A DNA stretch of 64,000 nt. Source: Theobroma cacao (taxonomy: Eukaryota > Streptophyta > Magnoliopsida > Malvales > Malvaceae). The notes under the pieces are model-generated. The model worked only from the letters and a program-made list of their open reading frames with translations. It did not search any database and was not told the origin of the DNA. A program made the translations under genes and the position numbers. The stretch spans positions 20,322,966-20,386,965 of the forward strand of contig NC_030855.1 in assembly GCF_000208745.1 (NCBI RefSeq). The letters are read 5' to 3'. Shown here one piece after another: positions 1 to 12,903 of this stretch; the stretch's first letter is position 1, and each line of letters opens with the position of its first letter.

Positions 1-39
1 TTATGTATGTTCACATTGTTAATTTTTCATATTTTCCAG

Positions 40-3000
40 GGCTAATCCCGATTCCGGATCTGATTTTACAATTTGAGAGATCATGCCGGAATGTTTCGGA
101 GTCAATTCGGTGCGTTGCGTACCATCAAGTATAATTATAAGTTGGCGTAGGTGTATCTTGCAATGCAAACAGATACTCATGCATGAAATACCATGGATAT
201 GCTTATAATTACAAATTTTTTACTACTTGCTCTTCTTACTATATGGAGCTTACATCTTGATTCTGTCTATTTTAGTATGCCATATCCCCTGTTCCTCTTT
301 TTTTATGTTCTCCTCCCCCCCCCTGGTTTCCTTGAAAAAAAGAAGATCCAATGGTATTCCATTTAACGTGCTTTTGTTTATCCATAATGATTTATAGATT
401 TTTTTTTTTTAAATACTAATGATTTATAGATAGATAATACTTTTAAGTCTGTCTTATATGAGAGTAGGGATGCCAAAGTGGGCATTATCATTTTTCACAT
501 AAGCATCACGTAATAGAGACTGGTGTTTTGGAAGTTTTTCAAATGCTGAGGCACTACTCATGTATTTTCTTTGTCAAAGTACCTATGTAAATTAGGTACA
601 ATCAGTTTCTTTGGTGGCCTTTTAACTCCATCATTATGTGCTGCTTGCACAGATATGGATCCAACATACGCCATCGGGTAGTAGAGGACAAATTGATGAG
701 ACAGAAGGCTCAGCTCCTGCTTGATGAGGCTGCTACGTGGTCTCTCCTGTGGTACCTTTATGGCAAAGGAAATAAGTCTTTAGCCTTTGATAAATTTCGG
801 CAACAATTGATTTCTTAGAAAAAAGATTGTTTTAGTTAACAAGTTTTTTTCAAAGTCATCCTGCTGCTTGTTTCTCAAATCACATTGTTCTTAGTGTGTG
901 CATTATATTTTGCCATAGTTGTTTTTCTTTGACTTTCACTGTCTGCAAACTTCATCTTTGAGCTTTGGATTTGTTGATGACAGTTTCTGTACTCCTTGCA
1001 GTGACCGATGAACCCCCTGAAGAGCTCCTTCTGGTATATTTTTCCTTTCAATTTTTTGTCCTTAGAACTTAGTTTTTTGGCCCTACTAAATGTTGCATTT
1101 TTTTTTGACTACCTGCTAATTCAAGTGAATGGTTTGCTCTTATTTAAATCCATCAACTTACAACAGTCTCCTTCAACATCGCATATAGAGGCTGGCCGGT
1201 TTGTTGTGAATGATCACACAGCACAATTGTGCCTCCGTATTGTTCAATGGCTAGAAGGATTGGCCTCTAAAGCCCTTGATCTGGAAAGCAAGGTGATTAG
1301 TTTTATTTATTGCTAGTATAGATTATGTTGACTAGTTCATCATTATTCTTATTTATTTTTTGTGCTTTTGTCATACTGGATGTTGGAGGAAGCATTCCAT
1401 TCATTGTCTTGAATAGTGATAAGGATTTTATAAAGCAAGTAGCATGCCCTTACATGTGGTGTGACTTCTCAGAAAAAAATAATCTTTCAGTTTTCACTAT
1501 CCCTGCCTCCCTCCTCCTCTCATGTTTTGTTTTTATCTCTTTTATGTGACATGCTTGATTGGTTATCTGATTTCTGAGAAGGTTTTTTGTGTCATAAGCA
1601 ATAAGTGGGTTTGGAAAAGGTTTGGTTTTACTTCATTAACTGGAGCTAGAAACAAACTGGAATGTTTGGAAGTCTATAACTGTGGGGGTTGTCAAGGCTA
1701 TGAACATTGATATTGTAGGTTATGCTAAGCAGCATTCTTGTTTTATGATTATTGATTCTGTAGATTAGCAAAAGCTTTCATGTAGCTTATGGGATTATTG
1801 TGGTAACACATGTTGTTTGAAAGATTGTACTTTTAGCCTCCATGGAAGGCATCATTCATGCTGGATAGCTGGTATATCTGAGCTTTGGTAAATTGGCATC
1901 TCCCATGAAGGAATGCACCTTTCTGATGTCCTATTTTATACCCCAGCCTCATTTCTTCCCATGCAGTTCCCTTCTCTCTGTCTCTCTCTTTTTTTTCTCC
2001 TTGTAGTTCAGTATGTGTAGCTGGTTTATGGTAGTTATGCCTAAGGTTAGTAACACAAAAGTTCTCTGGATAATTGACCTTAATTTATAACTTATAACAA
2101 CTGTGACCTTTAACCTTTCCCTTTTAGTGACAACTTAATTATGGACAGGAAGGGCTGATTCCTGGTTTATCCTGTTGAGCATGCATATGTTTTTGTCAAT
2201 TTTGTTAGATTATGGTTACTTTTGCTTGAAATGAAGCTTCATATTATACCCCTAAACAATGCTGTTGGATTTCTTTAACATGGGATTTTTCTATTTTTCT
2301 GCAGGTTCGAGGATCTCATGTTGGTACCTATCTTCCCAACTCTGGAATTTGGCACCACACTCAGAGGTTTCTTAAAAAGGGTGCCTCTGCTGCTAACACT
2401 GTTCACCACTTGGATTTTGATGCTCCAACACGGGAACATGCTAATCAGCTGCCTGACGATAAAGTACTCTCTCAGGAACTGTTCTAAAATTTTTAATGAC
2501 TTCCTTTTGTATGTAGTTTTATCTGCCAGTGTGATACGTGCAGTGTTTGTGCACCCTTTTAAATACAGGGAGAGTGAGAGGGAGAGCTCTTAAATGTATA
2601 GTATGTGAGAAGCACATATTTGTATTGTTTTTGACCGTCTTGGTCTGATTTCTTCGAGGGGCTCGTGATAGATATATAACAGTCTTTAAAATATCAGTTA
2701 TTTGTTTATTGTGACAGTGACCCTTTTTCCTTGACAGAAACAAGATGAGTCTTTACTTGAGGATGTCTGGACTCTGTTAAGGGCTGGAAGACTGGAAGAG
2801 GCATGTGATCTCTGCCGTTCTGCTGGACAGGTATTCAGAGTTTGACAAGGTTAATGAATATAGTATAATGTACTCGTTCCATTTGCATACTGTCTGATAA
2901 GCAGTTTACTTTTGCAGCCATGGAGATCTGCAACTATATGCCCATTTGGAGGGTTGGACCTATTTCCTTCTATTGAAGCACTACTGAAGAATGGAAAAAA

Positions 3001-6000
3001 TAGAACTCTGCAAGCTATTGAACTTGAGGGCGGCATTGGTCATCAATGGCGCCTTTGGAAATGGGCTTCCTATTGTGCTTCAGAGGTAAATATAACTACA
3101 ATCGTATTTGATGGTTCTATTGCCAATTTAAGTATGGTCCCAGACATGTTTAATACCTAGTTTTATTGGAAGCATTTATCCCTGCAAGTTTTAAGTTTTA
3201 ACCTCTTGGATTCTATCTCTGTGCCTTTCTTGTGGACATCATAAATAATAGTTATCATTCCTTGGTGTTCGGACCTTGGTGCTTTTGCAAGTTTTCATCT
3301 CTCTCTCTCTCTCTTTAAAATGCAAGGATGGTGGTTGATGCACAAGCTCAATTGAGTTCTGAGGAATTAATGGAGTGTTTCTCTCTCTCTCTCTCTCTTC
3401 CCCTCACATATCTCTTTTATTTTTTTATACTTCTTTTATAGAGAATTTCTGAACAAAATGGTGGGAAATATGAAATAGCGGTTTATGCAGCCCAATGTAG
3501 CAACTTGAAGCACATGCTTCCGATCTGTGCAGACTGGGAGGTATGCTTTTCTGAATAGATAAGCATTCTTAGGAGGCTTTTCAAATGCTTATCTGTTCTT
3601 TTTCATATTAAGATGCTTTCTGTTATATGTTTTTTCCCCCTCGTGAAATGGTCATATTTTTTCTAAACTTTACCAATCACCAAGTCATTAAAATCTGATG
3701 TCCGTTATATTCACAGACAGCCTGTTGGGCAATGGCCAAATCGTGGCTTGAAATTCAGGTAGATCTAGAATTAGCTCGTTCACAATCTGGCAGGATGGAA
3801 CAATTAAAAAGCTATGGAGATAGTATTGATGGAAGTCCTGAAGGAATTGATAGTACCTCTCAGCCTGGATCTGGACCTGAAAATTGGCCACTGCAAGTTT
3901 TAAACCAGCAACCAAGAGACCTTTCTGCCCTTCTTCGGAAGCTTCATTCAGGGTATTTTTATAATGTGGTTTTTGCTAATATTAAGTTTTCCTTCGTTGT
4001 ATTGTTTAATTTGTTATATCCTTTTGTTTTTCTTTTGTTCCCCTGATTTAGTGAAATGGTGCATGAAGCTGTTACTCGAGGATGCAAGGAGCAGCAACGA
4101 CAAATTGAGGTTTCTTTCAAGTAGACTTTCACACTTGGTTTTAGTCTGATGCTAAGTTTGCAGAAATGTAGATGACAATGGTATTATGTAAAATAATTTT
4201 CTTAAAAACATTGTAGAATAATCCTTCTGATCCATCAAAGAAAAGAAGAAAAAAACTTAAAAATAAAAACGGGGAGAGGGGAATGAAAGAAGTAAAATTG
4301 AAGCTAGCTGTTATAGATAATAAAATATGGAGTTCTTTGCAGTGGGATTGTGAATTAAAAAGTTCTCTCTTCTAGCATGTAGAGAAAACTGGTAGTCGTT
4401 TAGTTAGCCAGGTTGCAAATGGGGGATTTTCCCCTTTTGATTCACTTAAGCGAGAGAAAATGCTTATATTTTGGTTAAAAATCTTTGCTGTTACCATTTT
4501 GCTGGGAATTCCACACTCTTTATGTCATTGAATCCCTGATCTTAGCTACATAGGCTTTGCTTCCTGTATCAAAGTCTGTATAAACATTTAAGTACCATTT
4601 ACATGAATAGAGTTTATTTTTCATTTCAATTTTATTTCTTAGAGCTTTTGGAGTTCATTCTAGATAAGTGCACATAAAACTGATGTCTTAGGTCTTTCTT
4701 TTTTTATTTATTAAATGGATTTCTTTAAATCCAATAAATATTTTGGTGGCCTCTCTAACTTGACATTGCTTGACAGATGAATCTGATGTTAGGGAATATA
4801 CCACATCTCCTTGAGCTTATATGGTCATGGATAGCCCCTTCAGAAGACGATCAAAGCATCTCCAGGTAGTGTTTCTTGAAAGTCCACATCAACACTTTTA
4901 AAGTTTAATAAAATAGAAGCAATAGCAATCCAAAATACACCGGCCCCCAGTTCTATCACATTCCCTGCTTAAGCTAAAGCTAATTCTTGTAAGTGAGCTT
5001 TCAACAAAGGTCATAGGTCGGCTATTTTGGTATTGTAGTCAGGAAAAGGTCAAATAAATGGTTAATGTCCGAGATGTGTAGAAACATTCTTTTTGACATG
5101 TGCATTATGATTTCTTCTAGGCCTCGTGATCCTCAGATGATTCGGTTCGGTGCACACCTAGTGCTTGTTCTTAGATATTTACTTGCTGATGAAATGAAGG
5201 ATCCTTTCAAAGAAAAGCTAATGACTGTTGGTGATCGTATTCTACACATGTAAGTAATTTTAAATTTTGGTCTTAGCATAGCTGTCATAACTATGAGTGG
5301 AGCAATTTGAAATGCGTAGTGGTTCTGACTATGAAATATCTAGTTTTTGAATCAACTAGGTTGTTATGTGTGCTACAGGTGTTGAATTGTTGTTTCTACC
5401 TGCAGGCATTAAATTATTCTGCCGAATTATTGCTAGTTTTTGTGGATTCTCTCTCTTGTCCGTTATGTTGAGATAACTTGATTCAAATGAGCAAAATGAA
5501 ATTCTAAATGCTTATGCCATGGGGTTATAATCCTCTCCCCAAAAGGCTAGCCAGATTGGGTGTGCAGCGCTCACAGTTATAAGTCTTTCAAGATCTCCCT
5601 ACTTGCCAGATGCGGGATTGAAGCACCTTGGCTGCTTCCTCTGAAGCGTTTCGTGTGACACTTAGCTCTTCCAAAAATGAAAAATGTTGGGAAGTCTGTG
5701 GAGCCTATGCAAAAGGAATGCGTCTTAACTAAAACAATGTGGAATTAAATACAGATCACCTGAACTGATTGAAACCCATAACCTTCAGATGATGAAACTT
5801 TTGACGTAAAAAAGGAATAGAGGTTGTGAAGACGTTGAGCTATGAAGTTTGACCTTTTCTAACCCATTCTTTTATAAGCACCCATGTTGTTAGTTACTAA
5901 AAGCTTCCGTTATCAATTTTGTTTGATTGGTGCTGATATTTTTCTCCAATAAAATGTTCCTTCTTGATAAATAATAAGGCATCAGGAGCTGTGGCAGTTG

Positions 6001-9000
6001 TGTAACATGTTCTAGCTGTCTTCATAAAATTTGTTATGGAGCATGACTCTAGTTTGTTAAGCTTTTTTGATGCCCACAGCCTATTCTATCTCTTGCATAA
6101 TACTGTGTTCCTTCAGGCTGTTAGCCATGTTGCAGAAGCCCATGAATATGTGTTCTATATGAAAAAGAGACGCCAGCTTGAGTGTATTGATAAGTTCACT
6201 TAGTTTGGTTGTTAACTGTCTTAACTGGAAAATCAAATTTCAGGTACTCTATGTTTCTATTCTCTAAGCATCATGAAGAATTGGTTGGGATTTATGCTTC
6301 TCAGCTTGCACATCATCGCTGTATCGACCTCTTTGTGCACATGATGGAGCTAAGGCTGAATAGCAGGTAACGGCTATATGCTTTTTCCTATCCTCTTTTC
6401 TTTGCTGTTCTTCAGTAACTGAGTATTTGTGTTGATGGCCTATTTTTATCATTTGGTACTTAAAGGCTGTGTGTTTTGCCCTCGTGGACAATAGCAATTT
6501 GCATATTTCTCATTAGTTTTTCTTTCACAAAAATTCTGGTGTATTTCCATGAATAATTTCTCCTGCTCTTTTGAATTCAATTATTTTTTTTAAAAATGTT
6601 CCTTTGTCCGTCCTCAGTGAGAAAATTGATTATGGTACTAAAACTTGACAAGCATTAAAAGCAGCAACTAGACTGAAGTACTATTCTGGCCAAAGGAGGT
6701 GATTGGATTGTCCTGGCTGTAGCTGTGTCTGGAATATATTCTTACTGTTAATTGTTTCTTAAGCATTTTTAGGAAAGTGAGGTAGTCCTGACTGGGAGGA
6801 ATGGAAAAGATACATTTAAGAAAGGTGAAAGGAGAAGAAAAAACTATGCACATGTTTGAGGACGATAAAGTCCTCGAAATAAAGGTGGGAGTGCGTTGTA
6901 TACCATATATTTTTTTTCTAAACACAGCTACACAAGCAGAAAATAATTTGAAGAAGGAAATAGAGAGAGATAAAAGCAATGACAGCTGGAATCACTGTTT
7001 GCTGTCTTCATTTCTAAATCTGCTTGGCACAAACCGATGCCTGAATTGTGGGATCTTATGTCATTATCCTTTTTGTTTATTGTTTCTTTTGTTTTTCTCT
7101 TTAATTTTGATGCATTTAGTCTGGAGGAGTTTTCCAGGCTCTGGTTTAAATATCAGGAGACCATTTGTGTCCTTTATTTATTGCTGATCTTAGTTCAAGA
7201 TAGCAGCTAAGATGCATGTCAAAGTGATGCAGAAAATGTAGAGCTATTGCCTTAAGATATTGCAACATAAGAGCCGACAAGTCTTTCTCCATATGTCTGT
7301 TGGCATTTGTTCTTAGTTTTAAAGTTGCAATGTTCATGTTTCTTTACTTGGCAACAGTGTGCATGTCAAATATAAAATCTTCCTTTCTGCAATGGAGTAT
7401 TTGCCATTTTCTCAAGGGGATGATTTGAAAGGAAGCTTTGAAGAAATTATTGAGAGGTATTGATGTGTTTTCTGAAGCATATATATGTGAGTTTGTGGCA
7501 GTAGTGATCCATTGGGTTCAATTAAAATGGGAATGTTTTGGCATGATAACAGGATTTTGTCACGATCACGTGAAACCAAAGTTGGAAAATATGATGAATC
7601 ATCTGATGTTGCAGAGCAACATAGGCTGCAGAGTCTTCAAAAAGCTTTGGTTGTCCAATGGCTCTGCTTTACACCTCCCTCCACGATTGCTAATGTTAAA
7701 GATGTTAGTGCCAAACTTCTTTTGCAAGCATTAATACACAGGTAACATTTTCCTGTTCTTCTTTGGGTAGCTGTATTGAATTGATTGTCGTAAATTGATT
7801 TCTGGTTTAGAATGGTGAAATAGAATTTTTAATTTTGCTTTAACTATGAAATCTATTTCTGCATTACTTGAAGTTGTCTCAGTTCTAATGTAGCCTGGTT
7901 TTAGAGGTTCTCTGTCTGACATTTAACCATCATTTCTTTCCTGTAGCAATATATTGTTCAGGGAGTTTGCTCTGATTTCTATGTGGAGAGTGCCGGCCAT
8001 GCCCATAGGTGCACAAGAATTACTTAGTCTTCTTGCTGAGCCTTTGAAGCAGCTTTCGGAAACTCCTGATACTTTTCAGGATTATGTTTCTGAGAATCTG
8101 AAAGAGTTTCAAGACTGGGTATGCTTTTGCTTTCATACTACATAGATTATTGGCACTGATAATATTTTGTTTACTTTTGTCTGTATGCTTATCCGTGTTC
8201 TCATCTTTAAATAGAGTGAATACTACTCCTGTGATGCAACATATCGCAACTGGCTCAAAATTGAATTAGCCAATGCAGATGTTTCTCCCGTTGAACTTTC
8301 AGTAGAGGAAAAACAAAGAGCAATCGAAGCAGCCAAAGAGACATTGAATTTATCTTTGTTATTGCTACTGAGTAAGTAAATTTGATCATATGTTCTTCGA
8401 TGCACAAGAGCAGCATTCCCGACTGAGGGAGATATTTTGGTTGGCAAGCATGCGATGGCTTTGCTTCCATTGAGGGTGGATGTTTTATAACTGTCCTTTT
8501 CTCTCACCATATTGATGCCTTTGATGGGTAATAATCTTAATGCTTACTATAGGGAAAGAAAACCCTTGGTTGATTTCTGTGGAGGAGCATGTTAATGACT
8601 CGACAGAATTTCTTGAACTGCATGCTACTGCAATGCTCTGCCTGCCTTCTGGTGAATCAATGTGTCCAGATGCTACTGTTTGTGCTGCATTGATGAGTGC
8701 ACTTTATTCTTCGGTGACTGAGGAAGTTGTCGTCGAACGTCAGTTAATGGTATGCTTATTTATCTTGTTATCCAATAAACATCCTTGTTGCCCATGCTGA
8801 TATTAGATTGTTGATCTCATATGCTACTGTTTATTTCAGAATCCAAAAGGTATAATTTCATCATGTTGAATGAGTAAATTCCAAGATATGCATCTGTGCA
8901 AAAGGATGCCTTGGATCATTTTGAGGCTACAATCTAGATGTCAACTTCACTTAATTGTAGTGGTAATTGCTTGTAAGTTGAAGGGTTGCATGTTAGATTA

Positions 9001-11436
9001 GATGATGATATCATTCACCAAAGTGTTGCTTCTCTAAAACCTTGAGAGAAAGTATGAGGGAGAGTAGGTTTGCTTTAGAGATTGAGTGAGGAAAAGAATT
9101 CTTGTAGTTCTAGATATTAGAAAGAAGAGCAACTTATATGGGCTGTGGTCTGATAGGAGTTATTCTTAGTGGATAACATTGCAAACTGTAAAGGAAGGAA
9201 AATGATGTTAGGAAAATAAATACGGTTTGGATCGATTTAACCTCATTAGAAGATTTAAACTACCAATATATATTATTTTGGCCAAATTTTCTGCCTGGTT
9301 TTAATGAACCTAATAGTCATGAAATTTTCTGTTAGTAATATTGTCCCTTTTCATGATCTTATTTTGTTATGGGCAGGTGAATGTTGCCATTTCTTCAAGG
9401 GACAGCTACAGTATTGAGGTTGTTCTGCACTGCTTGGCGGTAGAGGGTGACGGAATTGGTTCACACATCCTCAATGACGGCGGCCTTCTGGGTGCTGTTA
9501 TGGCAGCTGGCTTCAAAGGTAAGGAACTAAGGAGATGCCGTTCTCCCATGCTTGGTGTGCAGTTGCAGACTGCCAGTCTGTTTTACCTTTGGGAGAAACT
9601 TTACTATGAAGTAAAGATTAAAAATTGAGTAGTTATGCAGGTTGTGCAAATTCATGCTGTTAGATGCAGGCACCTATTGTTTTTAAGTCTTGTATGATAT
9701 AATAACTAGTCAAAGAAGAAATATAATCTGTCAAGTAGCAAGTAATGGGAACATGGCCTTTAGTGGTAATCTTTTCTGCTGTATTGATTGAACTTGTAAT
9801 GCAGGTGAGCTTCTTAGATTCCAAGCAGGAGTTACAATGGAGATATCTCGATTAGATGCTTGGTTTTCAAGCAAAGACGGTTCTTTGGAGGGGCCAGCAA
9901 CATATATTGTGCAGGGCCTCTGTCGTAGGTGTTGTATTCCAGAAGTCATTCTTCGATGCATGCAGGTAAGCTTTTATATGGAAGACTGAGGCCCCTTATT
10001 TAGCAACAGAAAAATTACCTTAGTGCTTTTGAGAGCTGAAAAGAGGCAGTTAGAAAAATGCTTTTTTGGTGATTCATTAACAGAAGTATTTTCCAAAAGA
10101 CAAAAGGGGAAAGAAAAGGCAAGAATAAAAAAGCATATCAAAATTGTAGCTTTAAAATGTATTTATGTCTCATGTTATCAACAACTATGCTCTTTTCTTT
10201 AGGTGTCTGTTTTCTTGGGATGGGTTATACTGCCCTGTTTTAATTTTTAACCAACTATTGTTAATGTTATTTTGTAAAATGAACAGAACCGAGGACTGGA
10301 AACAAGAGAAAAATAGTAACATCATTGTGGGAATATTGTTTTGCAAAATTAATGCAAGCAAGAACAAGAAACAAGGAAAAAAGAAACCGACAGTTGTGGA
10401 AGTGCATATTTCATAATTTTTGCCATGTCAATATTTTTGTTTTTTACCATATCTCGACTCATTTGCAGGTTTCTGTTTCACTCATGGAGTCAGGTAACCC
10501 TCCTGAAAGCCATGACCGGTTGATTGAACTAGTCTCAAGTTTGGAGACTGGGTTCATCCATCTGTTCAGTCAGCAACAATTGCAGGTAAGTGGATATATT
10601 ATTGGTTGTATGCGAATAGGGGCTTATACGGTCCTTCCTGTTAATCAACTTTTCATCCTTCTATCTGTCGGAGCAGTGGTACATGATTATGACCTGTCAT
10701 TTTACATCCTTTACGGACTTGATATGACCAATGTGATCCCAAAACCTACTCCCCTTCCCCTCAACTCATATGTGCACTCTTTTTGTTCCATTATTGTTTC
10801 ACCTGAAATATGTTTAGAATAATATTTTGTAATTTGCGAATGTGTTTCTCCTGTGTAAATAGTATTCTAAACCTTCAGAATTTTAGGTTCCCCTCTATAG
10901 TTGACCAGTGCCATGTTCAATAACTTCACCTTTTTCTGCCTTGTATGTGATGCCAATCTCTGTATGACATATCAACCTATGTATGTACCAGAAGACAGTT
11001 CTAAAACATAGAATTATACCTCTTCAAATGAAGCAAGCCTCTAATTATTACAGACATAAAGGTTAAATTGCATTTTCATACAGTTTAAGATGTAGGTCCT
11101 GTACCCTAATGAGATCAAGGCATCTCAATCACCAAAAATAGGAAAAAAAGATGACGTTACTTGGAGTATGTCACTGAATTCTGTCTAATCTGTGATAGTT
11201 TTTGATGATATAAAAGTGGTATTTGGCAGCTAACTCATTTCATCCATCTTGGAATTGCATGGTTCCTTAAATTACTTTATTGCTCTAAATTTTTGTTCAT
11301 TTTGCCACTTATGTTCTTGAAGACTATCACAATTTTGTTTAAATGACTATTGCTGTTTCATGACCAGGAATTTTTACTATTTGAGAGGGAATATTCCATA
11401 TGCAAAATGGAGCTTCAGGAGGAGCTCTCCTCTTGA
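40..11436 (+). CDS. NUP107: NUP107 nucleoporin, 3' 22 exons (5' end outside window)
   Basis: Scaffold subunit of the Nup107-160 (Y) complex of the nuclear pore (Nup84/Nup107 family). Joining 22 exons gives about 932 residues to a TGA stop; the plant protein is near 1,080, so roughly 145 N-terminal residues lie upstream. Exons: 40-109, 653-768, 1002-1033, 1167-1292, 2305-2463, 2738-2830, 2918-3085, 3442-3540, 3717-3952, 4052-4109, 4777-4865, 5121-5249, 6244-6366, 7358-7456, 7553-7741, 7947-8118, 8215-8371, 8553-8749, 9377-9518, 9805-9965, 10469-10585, 11368-11436. Recognisable blocks are VVEDKLMRQKAQLLLDEAA, FVVNDHTAQLCLRIVQWLE, RAGRLEEACDLCRSAGQPWR and LLRFQAGVTMEISRLDAW. The protein is expected to be an alpha-solenoid with no catalytic site. 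The frame is open throughout. All donors are GT except the second exon in the window, where frame continuity requires a GA dinucleotide at 769-770. NUP107 lies beside HAOX genes in Arabidopsis too. Confidence 0.96.
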
Positions 11437-12903
11437 TTAGCAGCTGGGATCAAATTCTGGTTCTGCATCATTGTGCCGCACAGCGGTGAAATCTGACAGT
11501 GGTGGAAAAGTGCCATACCTCTCTCCCATCCTTGGCCACATACTTTTTTATTCAGTACCAGAAAACGAAGAAGAAGCAAATGTAGTAAATTAGATTATAT
11601 GAAATGATACTTTACCTGATCTGTTACAAAGTTATATGCGCCTCTTCCTCTATCTGGGTGGGTGAGAGTTCTGAAACAAGGAACACCTTCAATTTTCTGG
11701 ATAGCCTGGATCTGCATAACATGACAGTTTAGGTTCAGAACCTACATAGTTTGGATCATGACATGGATCTTGAGAAATTGAGGGTAAAGAAGTGGAAATA
11801 GAGAAAGAGAAGGGACGTGAAAAACTTAAAACCAAACCAATCATGATTTCCGTACGGGAAAGAGTCACTTGATCTGTAATTTAATTTTCTTTGAACATTC
11901 AAAGGAATCTGAGTAATGTCTTCTTTTCCAGTTTTTTCTAATGCTGTGGCCATAATCTTTTACAGGATATTATGCTAATAAGATGTTCTTCCAAAGCATA
12001 ATTAAGCGATAGATTTGTTGTCTTCTTTCTTTCCCTCATCCAATCCTTACATTCTTGCTAAAGTTTCATCTTGATAATGCACAAGGTTGAAGCTTTTCCA
12101 CCGCTCAAATTGCAGTGTTATTTACTGGTAAAAGGGAGGTTCAAAACTGGTTAAACCAGTAGGTTAAAAACAAGGTTGGAATATATATATATATGTATAT
12201 ATATATATATTCTGTAATGAGCATTTATTTGATTATTTCTAATTACTTTGCATCGTGCAACCGAAGGGGGAAGCAAAGGAAGCTATGCTTTATTTAGTTA
12301 CAAACTTTACCAATTGTTTTACACAAATCCAAATATTAAGTGAGATTAGGGAGTTACACATTATTTTGGACTTCTTTTACAAATTTTTTTAAAGCCTGAG
12401 ATCCGAACCGAACCGGACGGTCCGAACCAAAATTCTCTCTCACCCTCGTCTAATGTTAACAGGGCGCTACAATTTTGATGCTTAGAAGAAAGGATTCCGA
12501 GCTCCCAAAGACCTTGGTTTCAGTTAAAAGGACTCTTTGGTTACAGCAAAACTAGCTAATATTTGGGGTTTTCTCTTTCCCCAACTGTTTTTTCTTTTTC
12601 CCTTCCGTCCCTTTCCTCTTGTTTCCCCCTCTCTTTTCTTCTACTTTCTTCCCCATCCAAACACCTCCTTATTTGTACTATTAAATTGATTTTCTCTCCC
12701 TTTCTCAATTTCGCCTATATTAAACCCTCCATATTTTTTCCTACAACTTTGCTGATTTTTCTCCACCCTTCCTCGATAACTCTTTCTGGGCTCTTAATTG
12801 TCTAAAGTCTCTACATGGTCCTAACTTTCTCTTGATCCAAACACAAACCGTTAAAGCTCAATTTCTCATGGTTCAATTCTGATAAAGCAGAGAGGCCTTT
12901 TAC
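11437..12903. other. NUP107 3' region, then PHL promoter and 5' leader
   Basis: No gene is seen here. The left part should hold the NUP107 3' UTR. An imperfect AT microsatellite sits at 12181-12210. From about 12420 to 12903 the + strand becomes strongly CT-rich, as is usual for a plant 5' leader, and runs into the PHL start codon. The exact transcription start is not visible. Confidence 0.6.
12181..12210. repeat. AT microsatellite
   Basis: About fifteen AT dinucleotides interrupted by a single GT, in the NUP107-PHL spacer. Confidence 0.9.

Noticed and set aside
3299..3400. TC runs in a NUP107 intron as a regulatory element
   Set aside because: Simple CT microsatellites near a polypyrimidine-rich region; no evidence beyond composition.
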